Positions 30,157-39,864 are shown, counted from the first letter of the stretch. The stretch is DNA of 64,000 bases from Branchipolynoe longqiensis (GCA_030323885.1 CM059198.1:77083097-77147096), one strand, 5' to 3'. Made by a program: numbers and translations. The notes: generated from the letters alone by a model not told the origin.

Positions 30157-31906
30157 CGGAGAGGTCGTCGGCGAGGGTGATGGAGGCAGCGCCGTAGCAG
30201 CTGCGGAGCACCCCGAGGAGGCGAGCCATGAACTTGCGGCCGGTGAGCACGCAGCCGCTCACGTGGTTGAGGTGCCCCAGGAGACTTTGAAGCTGTTGTT
30301 TCCCGAGGGTGGGCTGGGCGATGCGTGCGTCACAGTCGTCGATGAGAGCCTGGATCTTGGCGGGGGCGACCCGGATGGTCATCGTCTCGCTGTCGAGGGC
30401 GAACCCTAGCCAGTGGAGGCGTAGAGCGGGAGGATCGCACTTTCCGAGTGCTACGTCGAGACCGAGGGCAGCGGTGAGGGCGAGGAAGGCGTCGAAGGCC
30501 TGGCACGCCCTCAGGTAAGAGCCCTCGCATCCTATGAAGTCATCGACGTAGACGAGGGCGTGGAAACCCTCGCGCCGAATGATCCAGGCTACTGCAGAGG
30601 TGACACGGACGCAGGCAGCGCCCGAGGTGCGGCACCCGAAGGGGAGGGCAAGATCTATATAAGTGTTGCCGTCGAGGCAGATGCCGAACAGAGGGCAGGA
30701 TAGGGGGTCGGCACGGAGCTGGCGGTAGGCCCGGGAGATGTCGGCGGTCCAGACGTAGGCTCCGTGGCCCTGGTCGATGAGGCGGCGGCCTACGTCGGCG
30801 ACGGAGGGAAGGGTGTAGGTGTGGGGTTCCCCGAGGAACTCGCGCCGGGGGATGCCCGAGTTTACGCTTGCCCCGGGGGGGTAGGAGAGGTCGACGATGA
30901 CCCGCCTTTTGCCCGAGTCGGCCTTGGGGTGGGTCATCATGGGGGAGACCTGGGTCCAGGGGATAAAGGGGGGGACGGTGAAGGGGCCGATCAGGGCGCC
31001 GAGGGCCAGCTCCGTGTCGACGAAGTCTCGGATGTGGGAGAGATATTCGGGGGACTCTCGGTGATTGGAGAAGGAGGGGCGGGGGAGGGTAGAGGCGGAG
31101 TAGTTGGCGGGGAAGCCGAACTCGAGGAAGTCGAGGACGGCGGGGTCGGGGTAGTGGCGGAGGTGGGTGCGCCAGGCGGGGATGTGGAGGCCCGAGGGAA
31201 GGGGAATGCGGGCGGCCAAAAAATTAGGAAGGCCCGCTTTCCGGAGGGTTGTGTAGGCATGGTTAAATGCGGGGTAGCGGGCCCACGCCTCGCCGGAGGT
31301 GTGGGGCCAGGAGGAGAGGAGGGTGGGGCGGTACTGGGAGGGTGTGGGGCCGCAGGAGGGGGCGGCTGGGAGGGTGTCCTGGAGGTGGGGGTTGATGACG
31401 TCGACGGTGGGCTCGTCGAGGGTCGGGGCGGGGGCGAGGGCAGGGTGGCGGTCGGGGGAGGAGGTGCGGTGAGGGCGGGTGAGGGGGGCAGCGAAGTCCT
31501 GCTGGGTGGGAGGAGGGGGGGTGGGATGGAGGGGGGAGGGGGGGGAGGGTTCGGGGTCGGGGGGGGCTGAGGAAGGCGGTGTCGCCGAGGGTGAGGGGGA
31601 AGTCTGGGTCGATGATGCTGGTAGACAGCGGGCAGAGGGAGGCGGCGAGGGCCTTGTGGGCGGGAGCGGGGTCCCGGGCGGTGGAGGCGGTGCTGGCTGG
31701 AGCGGCTCCGGTGAGGTGGGCGGCTTGGCCCTCGGGGACACTGGTGGTGCCCGGGGTGGCCCGATGTTTGGCTGGGCGGACCGGTCCGAGGAGGAGCGGC
31801 GGCCCGAGGCCGGTGGTAGTGACTGGGATGTGGATGGCGGCGGGGCTGGGCTGAGCAGTAGTGGGCCGGTTAAGGGCCTCCGGGCCGGCCGGGGGGCACC
31901 GGCGGA
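30149..31906 (-). CDS. Reverse transcriptase of the Ngaro-like element
   Basis: It follows the Gag TAG codon in the same frame. The first ~130 codons are Pro/Ser-rich. The RT palm follows: VIVDLSYPPGASVN, first catalytic Asp in WTADISRAYRQL, 'LPFGCRTSGAACVRV', and the active-site box YVDD in HALVYVDDFIG, then 'LHWLGFALD'. These are DIRS/Ngaro RT features. No ATG lies between the Gag stop and the RT core, so it is probably made as a Gag-Pol fusion by TAG readthrough, or the TAG is a recent mutation in a fused ORF. The frame closes at TGA 30149 because of the base loss near 30156. Confidence 0.92.
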   Translation of the reverse strand, partial: SAGAPRPARRPLTGPLLLSPAPPPSTSQSLPPASGRRSSSDRSAQPNIGPPRAPPVSPRAKPPTSPEPLQPAPPPPPGTPLPPTRPSPPPSARCLPASSTQTSPSPSATPPSSAPPDPEPSPPSPLHPTPPPPTQQDFAAPLTRPHRTSSPDRHPALAPAPTLDEPTVDVINPHLQDTLPAAPSCGPTPSQYRPTLLSSWPHTSGEAWARYPAFNHAYTTLRKAGLPNFLAARIPLPSGLHIPAWRTHLRHYPDPAVLDFLEFGFPANYSASTLPRPSFSNHRESPEYLSHIRDFVDTELALGALIGPFTVPPFIPWTQVSPMMTHPKADSGKRRVIVDLSYPPGASVNSGIPRREFLGEPHTYTLPSVADVGRRLIDQGHGAYVWTADISRAYRQLRADPLSCPLFGICLDGNTYIDLALPFGCRTSGAACVRVTSAVAWIIRREGFHALVYVDDFIGCEGSYLRACQAFDAFLALTAALGLDVALGKCDPPALRLHWLGFALDSETMTIRVAPAKIQALIDDCDARIAQPTLGKQQLQSLLGHLNHVSGCVLTGRKFMARLLGVLRSCYGAASITLADDLSGI

Positions 31907-33070
31907 CTAAAAATCCGCCGAGGTGGCGGGCATCGCGCGCTCACGGTTGCGCTTGGAGTTGCATACGTCCTCACTATGCGCGGTTAGCATCTTGCGCACA
32001 TTAGCGCAGTAGGCGCACGTATGCCTCTGCCTGGCGCCCCCCTGGCCGTGGGCCTCGCCGGGGCCCGCTAGGGTGCAGGCTGCGGGGTGGCGGTTCCAAG
32101 CGCCGCAGGGCGCCCCGTGGAGCTCCCTACTGTAGGTGATCCGGGCCTCGGGCAAGGAGCGGGGCTGTTGGCGGGCTCTGGCTGGGTCTGTTGGGCGGAC
32201 GGGGGCGGCTGTGGAGGGCTGGTGGGCGGGGGTGGTGAGGGAGTCGACCCTGAGTATGTTCAGGGCCATAGGGTCATGCCACCCCTGGGGGAGCCTACCG
32301 TCCGCGATCCAGGAAAATATGCTTTCCGAGTAGCGGCGGACGGTGGGCCAAGGGTGGATCAGGATATCTCTCATGACGGTGAGGTGGTGGTGGTGTAAGC
32401 CCTGGAGGGAGTGATCCGGGAAGGAGGGGTGGTTGACCATGGAGAGGAGGGCGAGGTTGTACTCGTCCTTCGTCGCCTCTCCAAGCTTCACCGCCTTGCG
32501 CCCCGGACCTCTCTCTACTAAATCACACGGGAAAACATAATCAGACGGGATACCTCTGCGGCGTACGGTGTGCTGCGCCTCGGCGGATGCCAGTATCTCG
32601 CGCACCGCGTCGGCCGCGGATGCCGGGCTGTGCTCCACGGGATCCTGGCGGTAGGCGGGCGGCGGTGCTGAGCTGGCGTGGGCGCGGGTGTAGCCCTCGT
32701 ACTGCGGGTGTAGGCCTCCGGGCTGAGTCGCTTGAGGTGGAGGCGGTGGCCGGCTCCCGGTTGCGGCGCATGCCCGAGGCGCCGGGACGGGCGGCAGGCT
32801 ATAGGCGAGCTCCCGCCTGGGCGTGGGCGGGGGGCTCCCCGGAGCGCCTCGGGCTTGCCCCATCTCGACGGCGTCCATGCGGCTGGTGAGGCGCGTGATG
32901 GCCTGGATGAGGAGGGCCGTCTCGCTGCTGGGCTGGCCCGAGGGTGCTGCGGGCGACGCCGGGGCCGTAGACGGGATGGAGCCACCCGGGGAGCCCGAGG
33001 AGGGTCCTGGCGTGGCCATGCCGGAGGCCTTGGAGCTCTTCCGGCCCTTTCCCTTTCCGCGGCTGGGCAT
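31907..33070 (-). CDS. Gag-like protein of the Ngaro-like element
   Basis: ATG at 33070 (MPSRGKGKGRKSSK), about 95 bp downstream of CCTTATAAGG in A1. 387 codons. The N-terminal third is Pro/Ser/Ala-rich and basic. The middle 'FPCDLVERGPGRKAVKLGEA' to 'IFSWIADGRLPQGWHDP' looks folded. The C-terminus has a zinc-knuckle-like C-x2-C-x9-H-x4-C (CAYC...H....C). The frame ends with TAG at 31909-31907, directly followed in frame by Pol. It would package the element RNA (family knowledge). Confidence 0.85.
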   Translation of the reverse strand: MPSRGKGKGRKSSKASGMATPGPSSGSPGGSIPSTAPASPAAPSGQPSSETALLIQAITRLTSRMDAVEMGQARGAPGSPPPTPRRELAYSLPPVPAPRACAATGSRPPPPPQATQPGGLHPQYEGYTRAHASSAPPPAYRQDPVEHSPASAADAVREILASAEAQHTVRRRGIPSDYVFPCDLVERGPGRKAVKLGEATKDEYNLALLSMVNHPSFPDHSLQGLHHHHLTVMRDILIHPWPTVRRYSESIFSWIADGRLPQGWHDPMALNILRVDSLTTPAHQPSTAAPVRPTDPARARQQPRSLPEARITYSRELHGAPCGAWNRHPAACTLAGPGEAHGQGGARQRHTCAYCANVRKMLTAHSEDVCNSKRNRERAMPATSADF

Positions 33071-33105
33071 GATCAGCGGTCCGAGGTGAAGTATAGCCAA
33101 AGTGT

Positions 33106-33335
33106 AAGAAGGGCTGCGTGGTGGAGACTGGAGGCGAATGGCTGAAGGAGGCGGCGGGCGGCCTTATAAGGGAGAAAGTGAGCAGTGGCAGGGGAGGCGT
33201 GAATGCTCAGGGTCGGGGGAGGGCGAGGGGAGCAGCGGGCGTCGCGCGAGGCGCGAATGCTGCGCGAGGTGGCAGGGGGTGAGGGGAGGGACTCTTCCTT
33301 TCATCGCATCAAACGTAATGCTTCGCATTACGACC
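33106..33335 (-). repeat. Split direct repeat A1 (element 5' end and promoter)
   Basis: Contains CCTTATAAGG at 33162-33171 as a TATA-like box. The outer end has an inverted repeat GTAATGC-ttc-GCATTAC at 33314-33330, immediately inside the terminus. Confidence 0.9.
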
Positions 33336-33610
33336 AATGCCGCCGCCTAATATTAGTCAAATGAAACCAATAATCGAAGCGATATTAACGCTGCCGACGC
33401 CGAATCAGTCAAATATTGTCAAATAGCGGTGCTCGCCGGGAACAGGCTCAGAGGGATTTCCCAAATCTATAAATAACTGCTAGGTTAGCTAATGCCACCG
33501 CGCTTTGGACCCGTACATACCCCATGACCCATTTCCCAACACCGGTGTTAGCTAACCTGGTGGTGGCCCTTAACACCAGAGCCGTTGAAAGTTGTTGATA
33601 CATATGGCCC

Positions 33611-33936
33611 CAGTACAACCCAGTTAAACCAAGCTCGGTTAAACCAAACGATCGATTAATCCAAACTTTTTTCGTCGGCCCAGCAAAATACTACCATTTA
33701 TCATATAAAAAAGTTGGTTAAACCAAAGTTGGTTAATCCAAACTATCGGTTAATCCAAACAAAATTGTCGGGCCCCAGGCCACTTCCTGTATGGTTAAAC
33801 CAACCTTTCATGTTGTTATAAGGTCATCTGAGACTTTTTTATATGAAAAAGTGTAGTATTTTGCCGCGCCGACGACAAAAGTTTGGATTAACCGATCGTT
33901 TGATTTAACTGAGTTTGGTTTAACTGGGGTATACTG
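33611..33936. mobile_element. MITE-K copy 1
   Basis: Tips CAGTACAACCCAGTTAAACC and, inverted, CAGTATACCCCAGTTAAACC. TIRs extend through 'aaacgatcg'. CAGT tips with TA-rich flank suggest a pogo/Tigger-like MITE. It starts exactly where element G copy 2 ends. Confidence 0.8.
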
Positions 33937-34027
33937 TATATATATAAAACAATAATCAAAGTGTCCACATATATTGTATGTTGCATTCATAATACGCCTG
34001 CTTTTTTGCCAAAGCCATGTCAAAGTC

Positions 34028-34109
34028 GAAACCAAAGCTCGGTTAGACCAATGATCGGTTAATCCAAACAAATTTCTAGGGTCCTTTCAAGTTTGGTTTA
34101 ACGGAGTTA
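34028..34109. mobile_element. MITE-K 3' end fragment
   Basis: 'aaagctcggttagaccaatg' to 'tttggtttaacggagttata' matches one terminus of MITE-K. Confidence 0.7.
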
Positions 34110-34136
34110 TACTGTATCTGGACATCGGTATCAGAT

Positions 34137-34270
34137 ATTGGGTAGTGGTGTTGGGGGCCTGGTCTCCCAGTGGGGCAGCACTATAACACTGCAATGAGTG
34201 TGGTCTGTCACAAGTCGGTGCCTGTCTTGATATGACTGAGATGTTGCGAGGACACAAAACCCCAACACAA
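34137..34270 (+). mobile_element. SINE-A 3' fragment
   Basis: 'gggggcctggtctcccagtg' to 'gttgcgaggacacaaaaccc'. Confidence 0.7.
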
Positions 34271-34334
34271 AAACTACTGGATGCAGGGTTTGTTGACTCA
34301 TTGTCGAGTGTAGCAGCGTAACACAGGGGCACCA

Positions 34335-34400
34335 AACTGCAGTCAGTGTTGAATGAGTGCACCCGTATCCCAGTTGGACATGTAGCATCAAATCCACGAA
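34335..34400 (+). mobile_element. MITE-E fragment
   Basis: 'aatgagtgcacccgtatccc' and 'agttggacatgtagcatcaa' match the 3' half of the family only. Confidence 0.45.
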
Positions 34401-34719
34401 AGGGGCCATCCAAAGTTGTCGACATTTACACGGTCGGACAAAGCGTACGATAGGGCGGGGGTGGGGGGGCTTACAGTAACGTGCAACTTTTATCGCTTAG
34501 TAAAAATGTTGATATTTTTCTGCAACTTAAAAAAAAAAGTTGTACATCAGGCCATCACATCCAGTCATTGTACATTAGTTGATTAAGTTGGGGAATATTG
34601 GTTTTCTTCATTGTACTGCTCCTTGCCCTTTAATAGCAAGGATGAACACCAGGCAAAAAAAAACCACAAAATATTATTATGTAAAGTAAGTAAAATAAAT
34701 ATGGTAGAAGAGACTGAAG

Positions 34720-35489
34720 GCAAACTGGGAAAGGGCACACACTTCGGCCACCTAAACTGCTAGAGCGCATCCAATAAAATAGACATAATAAAAATGCATC
34801 TAAAAAAAGACAATCTAGATGTACTAACATTATCAGAGATATGGTTCACTGACAAACACCAAAACAACACCCTCAATATAGACGGATATAGGCTTGTTTG
34901 TAATGACAGATAACACATTGATGCAATGAACCAAACAAAGAAGGGTGGAGGTGTTGCCATTTACTGCAAAGCCACCAAAAACCTAGACACTGAAAGGCTA
35001 AAACCAACAAATCTCTCAAATGAGCAGATAGAACTACTATGGTGCCGAATAAAAAACAAAAAACAAGCAAATGTAGCCATAGCGACCCTCTATAGGCCAC
35101 AATCACGTGAAATTGAAGTATTCCTTGAAGAAGTAGAAAAGAGCATAAACACTGTAAAATAAAATCAACAAATGCAGAAATCTTTGTGCTAGGGGACTTC
35201 AATATGAATTACAGTGGCAATGAAAAAAAATAAACTAATGCTGCAAACCACCATCAACATATTAGGCCTGCAGCAGCTCATCACTGAAAGCACAAGGCTA
35301 AGCAACAATAGCTCAACAATAGACCTAATACTAACCAACTCAAATCATGGCACAAAATGGGGCACTCGGATCTGGTGTATAAGCGACCACAAACTAGTAT
35401 ATGTAACCAGCAAAATGCTCAAAAGCACAAATCACTATGAATACAAAATGGGCAGGTTCCTAAAAAAAACTACTCAGAAGATACATTAA
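34720..35489 (+). pseudogene. LINE APE endonuclease, broken
   Basis: Pieces in order: 'HLNC*SASNKIDIIKMHLK', 'LDVLTLSEIWF' (the LSE box holding the catalytic Glu), 'GGGVAIYCKA', 'VAIATLYRPQS', 'GDFNMNYSGN' and 'ISDHKLVYV' (SDH box). Stops and at least two frameshifts separate them (for example after GDFN at about 35210). Not functional as read. Confidence 0.85.
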
Positions 35490-35497
35490 AAAATCAT

Positions 35498-36304
35498 TTG
35501 CACCAAAACATAAACAACATCACACAAAACAGAGATGATGTTGATGTCTATTGGGACAACATAGAAATAATAAAATCTACTGATGAGATGTGCCCCATAA
35601 AGAAAATAAAAATACAAAAAAAACAAGACCCTTGGGTAGACAAAGACCTGCTAACACTCATCACAACCAAAAGTAAACTGGGTGATAAAGCAAAGCAAAC
35701 AGAAGCAATAGAAGACAAACTGGCCTACCGCATCGCCAGAAACAACTGTCTCAAAGCTGTGAGAACAGCAAAAAAAGAAATACATAATAAAGCAGGACAA
35801 GACTGGGGAAGCAACACAAACAAATTCTGGAAAAATATAAACCTATTATTCAAAAAAAGTAACAAAGAAGAGCATACAAACTTCCAAGATAACGAAGGGG
35901 CAATGCTCAGAGACAAAGATGCAGCAAACAAACTGAACACACACTTTGCCACAATAGGGCAAAAGCTGTCAGAAAAATTCAAAAACAGATGGGAAAACAG
36001 ATCAGGAACTGTGCAGAACGAAATCCCCACCTGCAAAACAGATATGATAGAAGTTAAAAAAAAATAATGACATAGACAAGAATAAACCAAGTGGAATAGA
36101 TGAATACCAACCAAAATACTGAAAGAGGCACTCCAAGCCATCCCGGACACTATAGTAGACCTATTCAACATCTCCTTTGACCAGGGGTGCTTTATCTCAG
36201 CCTGGAAAATGGCAACCATCACCCCCATTCAAAAAAGTGGAGACAAACAAAACATGGGAAACTACATGCCAATATCAATTCTTCAAACCCCATGCAAGCT
36301 CATT
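35498..36304 (+). pseudogene. LINE linker and RT N-terminal part
   Basis: A 189-codon frame contains 'PWVDKDLLTLITTKSKLGD', 'KFWKNINLLFKKS' and 'KDAANKLNTHFATIGQKL', typical of the region between endonuclease and RT. A frameshift at about 36060 follows an A-run. RT begins with 'WKMATITPIQKSGDKQNMGN' and 'YMPISILQTPCKLI', where the solo unit interrupts it at 36304/36305. Confidence 0.85.
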
Positions 36305-36842
36305 GGTTGTAATGCTTGCATTGCGTTTGATGCGAGGGAAGGAAGAGACCCTCCCCCCACCTCTCTCCCGCCGCCGCCCGGCTTTCTCACCTTCCCTGTC
36401 ATCCCTCCCTCAGCTTTCTCCCGCCTCGCCCTTTCTCCCTGCCCGCCGGCTTTCTCACCTCCCCCGCACTCTCGCCTCCCAGCTCCTTCCCTTATAAGGC
36501 CGCCCGCCGGCCTCCTTCAGCCATTCGCCTTCCCGCCGTCCTCCCTGCACAAGCCCTCTCTTTTCTCCACCCACCCACCCAACTCTGCTCACATGCTAGT
36601 GGAGGGCTCTTCGGCGCCCCTCACCCGAACATTTCAAGCTCCCCCGAGCTCATTACATTAAGATACCTTGACCGCTCCTTATGAGCTTTCTTACTGCCTT
36701 GCTTTCACCGCATTTGACTTTGTATTTAGCTGTTTATTTTCCTTGTTTTCTGTATAGCTGCTTATTTTCCTTGTTGTTCGGAGGCGTTAAATAAAGCGCC
36801 TTTTTTCCCACCCCCGCCATGCTTTCTTCCTTTTCGCGCATC
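36305..36842 (+). mobile_element. Solo A-B unit of the Ngaro-like family
   Basis: 538 bp with the family's 5' tip (GGTTGTAATGC), 'tttgatgcgagggaaggaag', TATA-like CCTTATAAGG at 36490-36499, 'ccttcagccattcgcc', the linker 'ttctccacccacccacccaa', B sequence 'gtggagggctcttcggcgc', AATAAA at 36791 and the 3' tip CGCGCATC. It equals A2-B2 without any coding body, the expected product of recombination between A1 and A2 of a full element, like a solo LTR. It is diverged from the copy at 28-33 kb. Confidence 0.9.
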
Positions 36843-37097
36843 GAAAAAGTGTTACATAGACACATAAATCAACACCTGGAAAAAACCGATATACTAAACG
36901 AAAGACAAGGGGGCTTCAGGAAACTGCACTCCACATCAAAAACAATAGCTAACCTAACAAATGCCAAAGTGGCATCAATGAACCAAAAACAATTAGTTGG
37001 AGCAGCCTCCATAGACTTCAGCAAAGCATTTGATACAGTATACCATAAAATACTACTGCAAAAACTAAAAACCATGGGCATGAAATCCAACACCATG
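36843..37097 (+). pseudogene. LINE RT middle part
   Basis: The frame resumes with 'EKVLHRHINQHLEKTDIL', then 'NERQGGFRKLHSTSKTIAN' and 'GAASIDFSKAFDTVYHKIL' (RT box A with the first catalytic Asp). SINE-D interrupts it after 'MKSNTM'. Confidence 0.9.
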
Positions 37098-37407
37098 TTC
37101 TCTGTGGTGTTCTCTGTGGCGGAGTGGTTAGAGTGTCTGACTTTTTTCTAGGTCAGACTCCTAATCTGAAGGTCTGTGGTTCGATTCCCCGTGCCCCCAT
37201 CTCTGCCAATTTGGATTTCCACCGCTGTGTATAACTTACAGCGTCATCAAAGGCCAGTTGCTCTCATACCATGTCTATGTGGTGTGGAAGGTTAAAAATC
37301 CCTTGGGTCGGTAAAAGTGTAGGCTCGGGCTTTCTATCGACAAACTGTCTAATGGTGAAAACAAGCCTATTCAGGCTTATCCATGATAGGCAGTATAAAT
37401 CTCCAAC
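37098..37407 (+). mobile_element. SINE-D nested in the LINE RT
   Basis: Full length; A-box 'ggcggagtggttagagtgtc' and B-box 'ggttcgattccccgtgcccc'. The first ~12 bp 'ttctctgtggtg' are duplicated. Target duplication AACACCATG/AACAACCATG at 37089-37097 and 37408-37417. Confidence 0.9.
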
Positions 37408-38310
37408 AACAACCATGGATTCGATAAAATGCTACCTGAGCAACAGGCAACAGAAAACAAAAATAAACAATACACTATCAGATAACCAACCTGTCACATG
37501 TGGTGTACCCCAAGGGTCAGTGTTAGGGCCACTACTCTTTATAATCTATATAAACGATCTTGAAAAATGGTTGCAAACTGAATGCCTCCAACTATATGCA
37601 GATGACACAGTCATATACGCAAATGGCACCACAGAAGAGGAGGTAATAACTAAACTAAATAAACTCCTACTAAAATAGACGAGTGGTGTGAGTCCAATAA
37701 AATAACCATCAACACAAGCAAATCAAAAACAGTACTCTTCTCGCATAAACAAATGCCAGAAAGAAAACTACACTGTAAGTTAGGAAACCAAACATTAGAA
37801 AGACCATTACAAATACCTAGGCCTTGAGTTGGACAGCCAACTAAACTACAACCTATATATAAATAAAATTATCCAAAATGTAAACCACAAACTGTGGCTA
37901 TTTGCAAAGCTAAGAGACTACATGACACAAGAAATGTCAATACAAATCTTCACGGCATGGTGCTCCCCTATTTTGACTATGGAGATGTTAACTACATGGG
38001 TGTGAGAAAAGAACTACTAAAAAACTGCAAATACTGCAGAACAGAGCCCTAAAAATCTGTCTAAGAGTAGACAACCTGCACCTCACCTATGACATACACA
38101 AAAGAACCAAACTGAAATTACTAGAAAATAGGAGAATAATTCATTTAAAAACATTAGCATATAGCTATAGTCAAAACAATAAACTCCTAACAAAACCACA
38201 AAGGGCTACTAGAGCTAATAATGTGCCACTGCTAAAGCAGACCAGAAGCCAAATAAAAGCTCATGAGAGAAGCACGCTGGAAATGGCTGCCAAGGTGTGG
38301 AATGCCTAAA
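37408..38310 (+). pseudogene. LINE RT catalytic core and C-terminus
   Basis: Frame to 37678: 'DSIKCYLSNRQQKTKINN', 'VPQGSVLGPLLFIIYINDL' and the active site YADD in 'LQLYADDTVIYA'. A TAG at 37676-37678 breaks the frame, after which the thumb and C-terminal part is readable only in pieces ('KITINTSKSKTVLFSHKQM', 'LPYFDYGDVNYMG', 'LKICLRVDNLHLTYDIHKR') with several shifts. Confidence 0.88.
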
Positions 38311-38805
38311 CGGTAAAGGAACGACAAATTCCTGACCTAAAAACTTACAAAAAATATCTGTGCAAAATAAGGCTAGGAAACCCCAATAAGCTGCACTGCA
38401 AAGGGGCATGTGATATGTCACGGCCCACCAGCGGGAAGGTAACCATGCCGAAAGTAGCCAGATAACACACCACACAGCTACATACAAGCCTATGATATGT
38501 AAATAGGAGTAGGCTAGTCTAGTAATAAGAGTATAAAAAAAATAATACATATATGGCAATAAAATTTTAAAAAACTAACATAGGATACTAACCATACCAA
38601 CCAATTATCTATCTGCTACTGAAATGCAGGAAATCAAAGAACTTATCAGCAGCTACTGTGTGGTAAGATAACACCAACACTACAACTGGCCAGCATTGAA
38701 AACAAGCCTGCGTACCCTGCTATGGACAGTATAAATTACAGCCTCAATTAAAAATATATATATATTTTTTTTAAACAGGCGAAGTAGCGATACACATACA
38801 TTTGA

Positions 38806-38922
38806 AAGGTATTGCTTTGACTCGACCAGGCTTCGAACCCAGGGGCTTGAATCCAATGACCTACCAAAACAGGAGGCGAGCACTCCAACTGATTTGGCCA
38901 CCTCATTTGGGTGTGTGGTAAA
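38806..38922 (-). mobile_element. SINE-A tRNA-like head fragment
   Basis: 'gctttgactcgaccaggctt' with a duplicated B-box region, then 'ctaccaaaacaggaggcgag' and 'tttggccacctcatttgg'. It resembles the copy at 646-788, including the extra 'ggggcttgaatccaatgacc'. Confidence 0.7.
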
Positions 38923-39346
38923 ATGTTGATGTGTACTACTTAGCGGGTGGGAGGGGATGTGGAGGAGGGGTGTGGGGGGGGGGGGGTCTGGAAAAGTAGT
39001 ACTCTTTGTCCTACCTTGAACATGTTGAAAACTCCGGATGGCCCCTAAAGTGTTCTGGTTAGGAAATTCTGACACTTTCATCGGAATGTGCCTCTTTACG
39101 ATGATGCTGCTAGGCTTTCTGATAATTCCATAACTCTAGTTCCGAAAACCGCCACATGTTGGCGCCACCAGTTTGTGCAAGTTTCCCATATCGCTATCTA
39201 TTGATCTCTCTATCTCCGCACCACGAGTAACTAGGATTTGTCCACAACAAGATAAGTGGTGTTGTTATTAATTTTGTAGAAGTATGTCACCATGTTATTG
39301 TTGATGCATAATTCGTCCCTGAAACATTGACCCATCATCACCCACC
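38923..39346. other. Unassigned, with a G-run
   Basis: G-rich stretch with ~13 G at 38975-38987; 'ctttcatcggaatgtgcctc' at 39076 is a likely MITE-E tip remnant. The remainder is unassigned. Confidence 0.4.
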
Positions 39347-39665
39347 GCCAGCATGGTGACCTAATCGGTAGAGCGGAGGCTTCCCATGCGGAAGGTCGGG
39401 AGTTGGAATCCCAGACGAGTCAAACCAATGACTTATCAAATTGATACTTGTCGCTACCTAGCCTGGCGCTCGGCATTAATAGGATAGGACAAGGACTGGT
39501 TTACACAGTATCGGGATAATGTGACTTGGTGGGATATTGAATCATCATGGTGGCAGCGGCCTGGTCTCCCAGTGAGCAGCACTATAAACTCATCATGAGT
39601 GTGTAGTGTCACAAGTCGATACCCATCCTGATATGATGCTAGGAAGTAAAACAACAACAAACCAA
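39347..39665 (+). mobile_element. SINE-A, full length
   Basis: A-box 'tggtgacctaatcggtagag', B-box 'gggagttggaatccca' (one substitution), complete body, tail 'gtaaaacaacaacaaac'. Confidence 0.88.
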
Positions 39666-39815
39666 TAACCTACCGTCACCAACTCCCTGCACGGCAAGCC
39701 ATACACTTTAATCAATACCAACATTTTGGTAAACATAAATAAAATGCTTATCGAGAATCACACTATCTTTGAATGCCTCGCCCCATTTCTATTAATCACT
39801 CTTGCACACCGAAAG

Positions 39816-39819
<4 letters not shown>

Positions 39820-39862
<43 letters not shown>
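39820..39862. repeat. (GA)n microsatellite
   Basis: About 20 GA units followed by GACAGA-rich sequence to 39960. Confidence 0.95.

Positions 39863-39864
<2 letters not shown>

Larger units (their letters stand above)
28001..33335 (-). mobile_element. Ngaro-like tyrosine-recombinase retrotransposon, near intact
   Basis: A 5335-bp element in the order A1 (33335-33106), Gag, RT, RNase H, tyrosine recombinase, B1 (28657-28441), A2 (28440-28264), B2 (28217-28001). Split direct repeats with a Gag-RT-RH-YR order and no methyltransferase is the Ngaro arrangement of DIRS-like elements. The repeats differ at only a few positions, so the copy is fairly young. No target duplication is seen: joining 28000 to 33336 gives 'gatatt-aatgccgccgcc', the sequence expected from element G copy 1. 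It has much higher GC than its surroundings. Confidence 0.92.
27539..33611. mobile_element. TIR element G, copy 2, split by the Ngaro-like element
   Basis: Left tip GGGGCTGTATGTAAGG and, inverted from the right, GGGGCCATATGTATCA. Both subterminal parts carry GGTGTTA motifs. The internal tandem units 'aaatctattcaatgctatca' (27718, 27908) match copy 1. The stretch 28001-33335 is the inserted retrotransposon; without it element G is about 740 bp, the same as copy 1. Confidence 0.75.
34640..38770 (+). mobile_element. APE-type LINE, degenerate, interrupted twice
   Basis: A non-LTR retrotransposon with endonuclease, linker, RT and 3' UTR, carrying several frameshifts and stops. A solo A-B unit (36305-36842) and SINE-D (37098-37407) are nested in the RT. 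The 3' UTR runs past 38560, since its last part is homologous to an insert at 54306-54500. Clade (CR1/L2/Rex1/Jockey group) is not resolved. Confidence 0.9.

Noticed and set aside
30764..31570. 268-codon plus-strand frame, Gly/Val-rich
   Set aside because: Antisense shadow of the high-GC RT frame; no motif, while the minus strand carries clear RT motifs.
39347..39420. tRNA-like head as a true tRNA gene
   Set aside because: It is followed by the SINE-A body and tail, and the acceptor stem cannot be paired.
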